From the NCBI GenBank assembly GCA_900555035.1, contig USJX01000063.1:1-16596 (forward strand): a stretch of DNA of 16,596 nucleotides, read 5' to 3'. The translations under genes and the position numbers were made by a program. The notes under the pieces are model-generated. The model had not been told where the DNA came from and searched no databases. It saw only the letters and a list, made by a program, of their open reading frames with translations. Below, piece by piece: positions 1 to 5,101 of this stretch; the stretch's first letter is position 1, and the number at the start of each line of letters is the position of its first letter. The stretch comes from an uncultured Prevotella sp. (GTDB taxonomy: Bacteria > Bacteroidota > Bacteroidia > Bacteroidales > Bacteroidaceae).

Positions 1-452
1 ACATAAACAATGGCCATTCACCTATGTCCTTGATAAATCATCGTAGGCGTAGTGCTAGATGGCATGGAGCGAGCCAAAAAGTGAGACTATCAGCGGCCCC
101 TCTTTTCTTAGACCGAATAGACATACAGTGTGAGATACAGCCCGTCCCGTTCAGCGACATATCCACGATGAAGCCGGGCGAGCCGAGCAGCGAGATACGC
201 CGCCGTGTCATAGCAGCACGCGCCATACAGGAGGAGCGGTACAAGGACTTCAAGGACATACACTGCAAAGCACAGATGACAGAGAGCATGATACACAAGT
301 ACGCCGAGCCTGACGAGGCAGGATTCCGCCTCCTCAGCAACGCCATGGAGCGCCTCTCGCTATCAGCCCGCGCATACTCACGCATACTAAAGGTCGCCCG
401 CACCATCGCCGACCTTGACGGCCTCTCACTGCCGAAAGATGTTAAACAATAA
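1..452 (+). pseudogene. Decayed 3' fragment of a YifB/ComM-type Mg-chelatase-like ATPase gene
   Basis: Codons from about 108 to 452 give an intact C-terminal segment typical of YifB/ComM proteins: LDRIDIQCEIQPVPF, then a GEPSSEIRRRVIAAR-type stretch, then RLSLSARAYSRILKVARTIADL. ComM proteins are about 500 aa AAA+ ATPases linked in other bacteria to DNA branch migration during natural transformation; only about 115 residues are recognisable here. Upstream the frame is broken. The expected ISGP, which precedes LLDRIDI in the family, is readable at about 92-103 in a different frame from LDRID, and about 4 extra bases lie between them. Further left all three frames contain stops, although a CP-like remnant of the family's CPCG motif may survive near 25-33. 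The P-loop half is not in the window. It is probably non-functional. An assembly frameshift could explain one break but not the several upstream stops. Confidence 0.65.
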
Positions 453-494
453 TAATTTAAAGGAGTTTATCTTCTAAGCATCTTTATTTTTTCG

Positions 495-502
495 TATCTT
501 TG
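495..502 (+). promoter_or_regulatory. Bacteroidota -7 promoter box TATCTTTG for the ATPase gene
   Basis: TATCTTTG is an exact match to the Bacteroidota housekeeping -7 consensus TAnnTTTG and lies 30 bp before the ATG at 533. No good TTTG -33 box is seen at the expected distance. The implied transcription start near 507-510 gives a leader of about 25 nt and lies downstream of the alternative TTG start at 500, which supports ATG 533. Confidence 0.65.
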
Positions 503-509
503 CGAAAAG

Positions 510-522
510 TTTCGTTACGAAA
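510..522 (+). promoter_or_regulatory. 13-bp palindrome at the transcription start of the ATPase gene (possible operator)
   Basis: TTTCGT-T-ACGAAA is a perfect inverted repeat of 6-bp arms around one base. It sits right at or just after the predicted transcription start and 10 bp before the ATG. The position suits a repressor site or a short 5' hairpin. No regulator gene lies beside it, so the binding partner is unknown. Confidence 0.4.
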
Positions 523-532
523 AAAATCGATT

Positions 533-1603
533 ATGGAAAATCCGTTTAAATTTGGCTCATTGGTTGATGCCCCATACTTTACAGACAGAGTGAAAGAACT
601 GGACTACATCGTACAGTTTCTCAAGAGCGAGAACCACCTTGTTCTTATGTCACCACGACGTTTTGGCAAATCAAGTCTCGTAAAAAAGGCTGTTATCCAA
701 ACCCAACGACCATACCTATGGCTCAACATGCAAGCCGTGCTCAGCAAAGAAGATTTTGCGGCAAAGCTTCTGAAGGAACTGCTCAATCAATTCAAACTGG
801 AAAAGATGAAGCACTATCTTCGTAACTTCCGCATCATTCCTTCTATCAACATGAACCCGATGACAGACGAGCTATCGGTTTCATTCCAACCATCAACCGA
901 CAATGGAACAACTGCAATAGAAGATGTTTTAAATACAATTCAGAAGGTTTCTACACCTCAAAACAAACTGATTGTTGTCTTTGACGAGTTTCAAAGCATC
1001 CTGGAAATCGATAAAAACATGGATAAGCAGCTCCGTTCCATCATGCAGGAACAGACAGGCATCAATTACATCTTTCTGGGCAGCCAGGAATCGATGATGA
1101 CAGATATCTTTGAACGTGTGAAGTCTCCGTTCTATCATTTTGGAATGCTGATGAGACTCAACAAGATTCCATACGAAGATTTCAAATCATATATTGCAGA
1201 CAGATTGAAAGATGTATCAGAGCAGCCTACTCAAATTGCAGACGAGATACTGGTCTTTACAAGTTGCCATCCATACTACACGCAACAGCTTTCATTCGCA
1301 GTTTGGAACAACCTGGTAGCTGGCAAAAACGAGGATGTACTCCAACTCGCCATAGAAGACATCATAACAACTCATGATTTAGACTACGAACGTTTATGGT
1401 TGAATTTCAATAAGACTGACAAATATGTAATGGTCAGCATCTGCGAGGGCAACAATCCTGCACAAGACAGGAACCAACCTACCAGCACGATGACCAGTGC
1501 CTTATTGCGTTTAAGCAAGAAAGGCTACATCATCCGAAGTGACAGATATGAAATAGAAGACCCATTCTTCAGGAAATGGATACTCAAGAATATGATTGAG
1601 TAA
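533..1603 (+). CDS. Stand-alone P-loop ATPase (archaeal-ATPase/AAA-type, PF01637-like)
   Basis: The 356-aa product starts MENPFKFGSLVDAPYFTDR, the usual opening of a Bacteroidota ATPase family found in many copies per genome. A Walker A variant SPRRFGKSS lies at residues 40-48 (Lys46) and Walker B LIVVFDE at about 146-152 (Asp151, Glu152). YIFLGSQESMM at about 179-189 looks like a sensor-1 strand. The C-terminal third (about 290-356) resembles a winged helix, ending with the ALLRLSKKGYIIR and DPFFRKWI motifs typical of the family. There is no signal peptide or membrane segment, so it is cytosolic. The start at 533 is preferred over TTG 500 because of the promoter position and the conserved N-terminus. 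The gene is alone, convergent with the next gene, and lies beside a decayed gene and a repeat-rich region, which suggests acquired DNA. The cellular role of the family is not established. Confidence 0.85.
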   Translation: MENPFKFGSLVDAPYFTDRVKELDYIVQFLKSENHLVLMSPRRFGKSSLVKKAVIQTQRPYLWLNMQAVLSKEDFAAKLLKELLNQFKLEKMKHYLRNFRIIPSINMNPMTDELSVSFQPSTDNGTTAIEDVLNTIQKVSTPQNKLIVVFDEFQSILEIDKNMDKQLRSIMQEQTGINYIFLGSQESMMTDIFERVKSPFYHFGMLMRLNKIPYEDFKSYIADRLKDVSEQPTQIADEILVFTSCHPYYTQQLSFAVWNNLVAGKNEDVLQLAIEDIITTHDLDYERLWLNFNKTDKYVMVSICEGNNPAQDRNQPTSTMTSALLRLSKKGYIIRSDRYEIEDPFFRKWILKNMIE

Positions 1604-1637
1604 GATTATAGCAACATAGATGGCGACCTACCGTTTC

Positions 1638-1698
1638 TTGCCTAGTTATGGCATGAAGTTGCCCTCTACCAAGGCAATTTTCTGCCGTAACTAGGCAA
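1638..1698. repeat. 61-nt nested hairpin downstream of the ATPase gene
   Basis: Outer arms TTGCCTAGTTATGGCA (1638-1653) and TGCCGTAACTAGGCAA (1683-1698) pair over 16 bp with one G-T wobble. After a 2x2 internal loop, inner arms AAGTTGCC (1656-1663) and GGCAATTT (1673-1680) pair over 8 bp with one wobble around a 9-nt loop. It starts 35 bp after the ATPase stop and could end that transcript, but no T-run follows on the + strand. A related arm recurs at 2378-2393. Confidence 0.75.
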
Positions 1699-1729
1699 AA
1701 AATGCTCTGTGGCTTACTCGTTTTTCGAT

Positions 1730-1781
1730 AAGAAGACCTGTGGTGAATCTCATTCAACAAGAAGACATGTTGTGAATCTCA
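1730..1781. repeat. Two direct copies of a 23-bp repeat
   Basis: Copies at 1730-1752 and 1759-1781 share 21 of 23 positions, with the core pattern AAGAAGAC-n-TGT-n-GTGAATCTCA, separated by 6 bp (29-bp period). A trailing AGAAG after the second copy may be the start of a third. The 10-mer TTTTTCGATA lies just before the first copy and recurs just before the 23-bp tandem array at 2454. No coding or regulatory role is evident. Confidence 0.7.
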
Positions 1782-1798
1782 GAAGCGCAGAATACGGC

Positions 1799-1996
1799 AT
1801 CTACTTCACACTACACTAAGCACAAGATAAACAACTGTATAACAGACCATTATCCTGCGTGTAGTGTCAGTCTTGACACTACACTAACACTACACCACAC
1901 TACACTTTTTCACTTCCGGGCGTTTTTAAAGGCTACTGCATTCCAATCGCCAACAGAGTGTAGTGTGGTGTAGTGTCCGTGTAGTGTGAAGTAGAT
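1799..1996. repeat. Cruciform-like structure of eight ACACTACAC/GTGTAGTGT 9-mers
   Basis: Four forward 9-mers ACACTACAC start at 1808, 1876, 1887 and 1897, and four reverse copies GTGTAGTGT start at 1859, 1958, 1968 and 1979. They form three perfect pairings: an 18-bp outer stem (1799-1816 with 1979-1996), a 20-bp inner stem (1887-1906 with 1957-1976; left arm ACACTACACCACACTACACT), and an 11-bp hairpin with a GTCT loop (1859-1884) in the left bulge. Folded as one strand this gives a three-way junction with a 50-nt terminal loop. Possible roles are iteron-like protein binding, a folded single-strand recombination or replication site, or a structured RNA. None is demonstrated. Confidence 0.8.
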
Positions 1997-2053
1997 TGCA
2001 TCATTTGGCGGCACAGCACTTTGGCTGCTTTAGAGCTTTATGTTAACAAAACT

Positions 2054-2088
2054 AACTCATAGTTTTAACACACCAAACTCTATGAGTT
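2054..2088. repeat. Short inverted repeat AACTCATAG/CTATGAGTT
   Basis: Perfect 9-bp arms at 2054-2062 and 2080-2088 enclose a 17-nt loop. It is isolated from any gene, and its role is unknown. Confidence 0.5.
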
Positions 2089-2199
2089 TCTGATTGAGAA
2101 ACATAGGATGGCGAAGAGGATCTGATACCTTTAGATAACCCTGAAATTACGTCACACCGTAGGCTTTACTACATGGCGACGAAAACAAAGCAAAAAAAT

Positions 2200-2316
2200 A
2201 ACACGGACAAATTGAATTTGTCCGGACAAATTGTCCGACAGTTTATAAATTACTAATATCTAACCATTTACAAGCATCCGGACAAAAGAGCCGGACAAAT
2301 TGAATTTGTCCGTGTT
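2200..2316. repeat. Palindromic CGGACAAATT cluster around an AT-rich core
   Basis: Two 25-bp units (2200-2224 and 2292-2316) are inverted copies of each other with only the central base unmatched. Each is itself a palindrome with core GGACAAATTGAATTTGTCC. Between them lie further copies of the half-site: the palindrome CGGACAAATTGTCCG at 2223-2237, CCGGACAAAA near 2278-2288, and an AT-rich stretch at about 2237-2275. About seven half-sites in both orientations flanking an AT-rich core resemble an iteron-type origin or a strong cooperative operator. No replication gene is in the window. Confidence 0.75.
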
Positions 2317-2377
2317 TCTAATTTAACTTAATTATTTTAACTTTTCTTCGTTCATACACTACGCAGATGCAACTTAG

Positions 2378-2393
2378 TGCCGTTACCAGGCAA
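2378..2393. repeat. Third copy of the 1638-1698 hairpin arm
   Basis: TGCCGTTACCAGGCAA matches the right arm at 1683-1698 in 14 of 16 positions and is inverted relative to the left arm at 1638-1653 (13 of 16). It could mark the far end of a unit of about 755 bp covering most of the gene-free region, or simply be another binding site. Confidence 0.5.
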
Positions 2394-2453
2394 GAAGTAG
2401 AATGAGCCTTGTTTTAATCTTTCAAGCACCCGATAGGAACTATTTTTTTCGAT

Positions 2454-2568
2454 ATTTCCTCAGTTGGCTGGATTTCATTTCCTCAGTTGGCTGGATTTCA
2501 TTTCCTCAGTTGGCCGATTTCCATTTCCTCAGTTGGCCAAAATCCATTTCCTCAGTTGGCTTGGCTCA
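2454..2568. repeat. Five-copy 23-bp tandem repeat array
   Basis: Copies begin at 2454, 2477, 2500, 2523 and 2546. Every copy starts with the invariant 15-mer ATTTCCTCAGTTGGC followed by about 8 variable bases. The first two copies are identical and later ones diverge in the variable part. The array ends 2 bp before the stop codon of the ThiD-AraC gene on the other strand, so it lies in that gene's 3' untranslated region. The 23-bp period is not a multiple of three, so it is not coding, and it is too short for a CRISPR array. Confidence 0.9.
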
Positions 2569-2570
2569 TT

Positions 2571-3539
2571 TTAATCAACAAGCTTTAGTTGCCTGAAAGC
2601 AGAAGGCGTTACCCCTCTCATCTTCTTGAAGAACTTGGTGAGATGTGCCTGAGATGAAAAGCCGAAAGTGTTGGCTATCTCCTGCACCGTATGTGTGGTG
2701 GTAGAAAGCTCACGCTCAATCTCCTTCACGATGTATTCATCGATAATCGCCTTCGGCGTCTTGCCGGAGATGCGACGGGTAACCTGCGCCAGATAACGGC
2801 CACTCACATTCAGCTGGTCGGCATAGAAATGCACATCGCTATAGGTGCGGCAGAAGTTATTCACCTGCGAGATGAACTGGTTGTAAAGCTCGGAACTCCT
2901 GCCCTGCAGATTGCTCTCTCTTGCCAGTTCTATATTGATGAAATCCTGCGCCATCGCCAACGCCTCCTCCATCTTCTTGCCCTGGTTCAGGTAAATGGCA
3001 AGGGCAGAAGAGAAGCGGTTGATGAGACCATGCGAATTGGCATTATCGAGACGATAGATCCGGAGTCCCTGCTTCTCGGCAAGTTCCAGAAGTCGGGAGT
3101 TCTGAAGGATGATATCGCTCTCCTTTTTTCTCGCCACGACTACCGAACAGAGCGGCAGCAGACGGTATTTGATCTGGCTCACCACATCCTCGGTCATCAG
3201 CGCATCACCCTGGCTCGACCAGATGGAAGGGGCGTAGATGATATGGTCGGGACGATACTTGACCAGGGCATCGATGACCACGTTCAGCGTCTCAACCTTG
3301 CGTATCATTCCCACCTTCACGATGCGGGGCTGCATATCGTTCATGATGGCTTCTATCTGACCGGAGACGATTTCGGCAGGAATATCGAAGAACTCCTGGA
3401 TACCCAGGGTATTCTGTACGGTGATGCTGGTTATCGCCGAAACGGCATAACCTCCCAATTCGAATATCGTCTTGATATCCGCCTGCACACCAGAGCCACC
3501 GGTGCTGTCGGAACCTGTAATCGTTAATATTGGCAACAT
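2571..3539 (-). CDS. Degenerate ThiD-like kinase domain fused to an AraC-family DNA-binding domain
   Basis: The 322-aa cytosolic protein has two parts. Residues 3-200 match the HMP/HMP-phosphate kinase fold (ThiD/PdxK family): ILTITGSDSTGGSGVQADIK at 4-23, VQNTLGIQ at 41-48 and VKVGMI at 74-79. Key catalytic parts are lost. The TPN-x-PEA segment reads ARKKESD (136-142), the region carrying the KGGH motif is missing, and the HGTGC anion hole with its catalytic Cys (Asp in PdxK) reads HGLIN at 170-174. Residues about 235-318 form a two-helix-turn-helix AraC domain (VSGRYLAQVTRRISGKTP; TVQEIANTFGFSSQAHLTKFFKKMRGVTPSAFR). The likely role is a transcription factor using the dead kinase fold to sense a pyrimidine or B6-type ligand. 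Target genes are not evident here. It is a single-gene unit with its own promoter. Fusion and motifs are seen; ligand sensing is inferred. Confidence 0.88.
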   Translation of the reverse strand: MLPILTITGSDSTGGSGVQADIKTIFELGGYAVSAITSITVQNTLGIQEFFDIPAEIVSGQIEAIMNDMQPRIVKVGMIRKVETLNVVIDALVKYRPDHIIYAPSIWSSQGDALMTEDVVSQIKYRLLPLCSVVVARKKESDIILQNSRLLELAEKQGLRIYRLDNANSHGLINRFSSALAIYLNQGKKMEEALAMAQDFINIELARESNLQGRSSELYNQFISQVNNFCRTYSDVHFYADQLNVSGRYLAQVTRRISGKTPKAIIDEYIVKEIERELSTTTHTVQEIANTFGFSSQAHLTKFFKKMRGVTPSAFRQLKLVD

Positions 3540-3540
3540 A

Positions 3541-3600
3541 TCGTTTGAACTTTGAACTTTAATCCTTATACTTTATTCCTTATACTCTATTCCTTGAACC
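3541..3600. repeat. Short tandem repeats in the leader of the ThiD-AraC gene
   Basis: On the + strand TTGAACT occurs twice in tandem (3545-3558), followed by about three copies of a 14-mer of the pattern A-n-TCCTTATACT-n-T starting at 3561, 3575 and 3589 (the last one diverged). All lie between the predicted transcription start (about 3632) and the ATG. Such slippage-prone leaders could alter leader length, but no function is shown. Confidence 0.5.
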
Positions 3601-3637
3601 TATTCTCTACATTTCAGAGAAATGAGAAGTTCGAGGG

Positions 3638-3671
3638 CAAAGATACAAAAAAAGAGCGAATAATCGGCAAA
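3638..3671 (-). promoter_or_regulatory. Promoter of the ThiD-AraC gene
   Basis: Read on the - strand, TATCTTTG (3645-3638) matches TAnnTTTG exactly, and TTTG (3671-3668) lies 22 bp upstream as a plausible -33 box. The start would be near 3632, giving a leader of about 90 nt. The -33 box lies in the loop of the upstream operon's terminator hairpin and the T-tract runs into the -7 box, so promoter and terminator overlap. Confidence 0.65.
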
Positions 3672-3695
3672 CCATACCGATTATTCGCTCTTTTT
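3649..3695 (-). terminator. Rho-independent terminator of the SusCD/protease operon
   Basis: Perfect 19-bp arms at 3649-3667 and 3677-3695 enclose a 9-nt loop (3668-3676). Read on the - strand the stem is followed by a T-rich tract, which suits transcripts arriving from the lipoprotein gene ending at 3750. The + strand side also ends in TTTTT, so the structure could work in both directions. Confidence 0.8.
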
Positions 3696-3713
3696 AATAT
3701 GCTTTTCTGATTG

Positions 3714-3734
3714 CCGGGGATTGCAAATCCCCGG
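3714..3734 (-). repeat. GC-rich 9-bp hairpin between operon end and terminator
   Basis: Arms CCGGGGATT and AATCCCCGG pair perfectly around a GCA loop, 16 bp after the last stop codon of the operon. There is no T-tract, so it is more likely a 3'-end RNA-stabilising hairpin or a REP-like element than the main terminator. Confidence 0.6.
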
Positions 3735-3749
3735 AGCATCTGGCGGGCT

Positions 3750-4241
3750 TTATTCTGAAAAATCTTTCGATTCTTTGATAACCTCGGCTGGCACCTCGCT
3801 GCAACGCTCGTAACGGCAAACGTCGGTGGCATCATCCTTGCCGGTCCAGATCATTGAACCCGAAGCCAGAAGGCGGGTTACGAGATAGCTCTGGTTCCAG
3901 TCGCCCATGCCATAATCATAACTGCCGCTGATGATGTAGCCCTGGTAAGGATCGTTCTTGATGGCAAACGAACCCGTGATGTGGCGGCCATACATGCTGT
4001 CAAACTTCTGATACATCTCGAAAATCTGCTCCTTACGGTTAAACACGATGTAGCAGTAAGTACCCTCAGGCACCTGCTCGCCATTGTTCCACTCCACCAA
4101 CTTCCATGTGCCATGAAGATTGGCTGGAGTCACCTCCAGTGCAGGCTCCTCCGGTTCCTCATCGTCGCTGCTGCAAGCTGCAAAGCCGCAGGCAAACAAG
4201 ACTATCACCAGGAGGGTGAAGAGTTTCTTCAAATATTTCAT
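3750..4241 (-). CDS. Small lipocalin-like surface lipoprotein
   Basis: The 163-aa protein has a lipoprotein signal peptide ending FAAC (Cys23), followed by SSDDEE. An acidic stretch right after the lipid-bearing Cys is the Bacteroidota signal for export to the outer face of the outer membrane. The mature part opens LHGTWKLVEWNNGEQVPEG (about 43-61), the GxW start typical of lipocalin-like Bacteroidota lipoproteins, with alternating beta-strand sequence to about residue 150. Lipocalin-like domains often bind small hydrophobic ligands or act as inhibitors, but the ligand here is unknown. It is the last gene of the operon, 86 bp after the DUF1573 gene, and is followed by two hairpins including the terminator. 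Membership in the operon rests on orientation and on the absence of a TAnnTTTG box in the gap. Confidence 0.75.
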   Translation of the reverse strand: MKYLKKLFTLLVIVLFACGFAACSSDDEEPEEPALEVTPANLHGTWKLVEWNNGEQVPEGTYCYIVFNRKEQIFEMYQKFDSMYGRHITGSFAIKNDPYQGYIISGSYDYGMGDWNQSYLVTRLLASGSMIWTGKDDATDVCRYERCSEVPAEVIKESKDFSE

Positions 4242-4300
4242 TGTATATTTCTTTATCTTTTCTTGTTTATAATTGAATGGATTACTTATGATAAGGTTCA

Positions 4301-4315
4301 GGCATCATTGATGCC
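4301..4315 (-). repeat. Small hairpin in the gap after the DUF1573 gene
   Basis: GGCATC and GATGCC pair around ATT, 12 bp beyond the DUF1573 stop codon. It is too weak and lacks a T-tract for a strong terminator, but it could lower expression of, or mark an RNA end before, the last gene. The rest of the 86-bp gap is AT-rich. Confidence 0.35.
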
Positions 4316-4327
4316 CGGAGTCAGCCA

Positions 4328-5101
4328 TCATTTAAGCCGGGATACACTCACCTGTATGGTCCTGTCGGACGGACGGGCATCCAGCCCCTCCAGGATAACA
4401 GGAAAGGTGAAGGTTTCGGGCATCGTAGCAGGAATCTTATCCGCAAGGATGGTGATAACGAGGTCGGCCTCATCGCCCGGCTCCAGCACCTCAGGCTCCG
4501 TGGCTAAACGGGCATAAGGCGGAAGAAGCAGACTGGTGATGCGGAGCGGCTTGTCGCCACTGTTGCCGCAGAGGATGCGAGCCGATGGCTGCGTGCCTGG
4601 CTTCACCTCCGTGATACTCGCCTTTGCCTGCTTCAGCCGCAGCGCCCCCATCTTATGGGGATAGCGAGCCCACACATCGGCTCCCGGCAATACCTTACCC
4701 GTCAAGGCGAGCTTCACGGCTGGCTGCCCCTCTACTTCTTTCAGGTAGAGATAGGCACCTGTATTGATAGTGCCCGGATAGCGATTAGGGGTGAAGGTAA
4801 TCTGCACCTGGCAGGTATCGCCCGGCTGCATCACATCGCCCTTCACATAAGAACTGGTACATCCACAGGTGGTTCTCACCTGTGAGATGTGCAACACTTT
4901 CTTGCTCACATTCTTACCCACGAAGGTAAAGGTGCGAGGCGCATCGTCCTCGGTCATCGTACCTGCATCGATAAGCGGATGTTCAAACCTCAGCAATTCT
5001 TTCTGGGCATTCACCACTGTTGGCAAAGCCAAAAGAAAAGCCATCAGCACTGCCTGAGCCGAAGCCTGAAACAGCGACATCATGAAAGTAAATTTCTTCA
5101 T
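4328..5101 (-). CDS. DUF1573-domain secreted protein
   Basis: The 257-aa protein starts at the ATG overlapping the protease stop codon by one base (TAATG), which suggests translational coupling. An in-frame TTG three codons earlier is less likely. The N-terminus is a signal peptide ending VVNA before Gln33, a signal peptidase I site with no lipobox, so the protein is probably periplasmic or secreted rather than lipid-anchored. Residues 38-135 match DUF1573: FEHPLIDAGTM, then HISQVRTTCGCTS with the hallmark TTCGCT at 77-82, then GDTCQVQITFTPNRYPG. The remainder (about 140-257) is a second beta-sandwich with LEPGDEADLVITI, as in paired DUF1573/ASPM-like Ig domains. The biochemical function of the family is not established. 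It often occurs in Bacteroidota secretion or surface-protein contexts. Confidence 0.85.
   Translation of the reverse strand: MKKFTFMMSLFQASAQAVLMAFLLALPTVVNAQKELLRFEHPLIDAGTMTEDDAPRTFTFVGKNVSKKVLHISQVRTTCGCTSSYVKGDVMQPGDTCQVQITFTPNRYPGTINTGAYLYLKEVEGQPAVKLALTGKVLPGADVWARYPHKMGALRLKQAKASITEVKPGTQPSARILCGNSGDKPLRITSLLLPPYARLATEPEVLEPGDEADLVITILADKIPATMPETFTFPVILEGLDARPSDRTIQVSVSRLK

Larger units (their letters stand above)
1604..2570. other. 967-bp gene-free convergent intergenic region packed with inverted and direct repeats
   Basis: No believable coding sequence is present: the only ORF of note, 2402-2596, is made of a 23-bp tandem array that shifts frame with each copy. The region lies between the 3' ends of two convergent genes, so it is not needed as a promoter for either. 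It contains, in order, a nested hairpin, a 23-bp direct repeat, an eight-copy 9-mer structure, a short inverted repeat, a palindromic GGACAAATT cluster, a third copy of the first hairpin's arm, and a five-copy tandem array. Nothing was recognised in 2089-2199 or 2317-2377 beyond AT-rich sequence. It may be a remnant, origin or control region of a mobile element, or encode a structured RNA. Confidence 0.6.

Noticed and set aside
500..532. TTG start extending the ATPase by 11 residues
   Set aside because: It overlaps the -7 box and lies upstream of the predicted transcription start; the conserved family N-terminus begins at ATG 533.
1638..1698. Standard Rho-independent terminator for the ATPase gene
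   Set aside because: The stem is strong but no T-run follows on the + strand and its arm recurs at 2378; kept as a repeat hairpin with termination only as a possibility.
2454..2568. CRISPR array
   Set aside because: A 15-bp repeat with 8-bp variable parts is far too short, the first two variable parts are identical, and no cas genes are present.
2402..2596. 64-aa + strand open frame over the tandem array
   Set aside because: Made of 23-bp repeats that change frame with each copy and runs into the 3' end of the opposite gene; no start context.
2691..3527. 278-aa + strand open frame
   Set aside because: Antisense to the ThiD-AraC gene, whose two conserved domains settle the coding strand.
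3540..3637. TPP or other riboswitch in the leader of the ThiD-AraC gene
   Set aside because: The leader of about 90 nt has no THI-box motifs and consists mainly of short tandem repeats.
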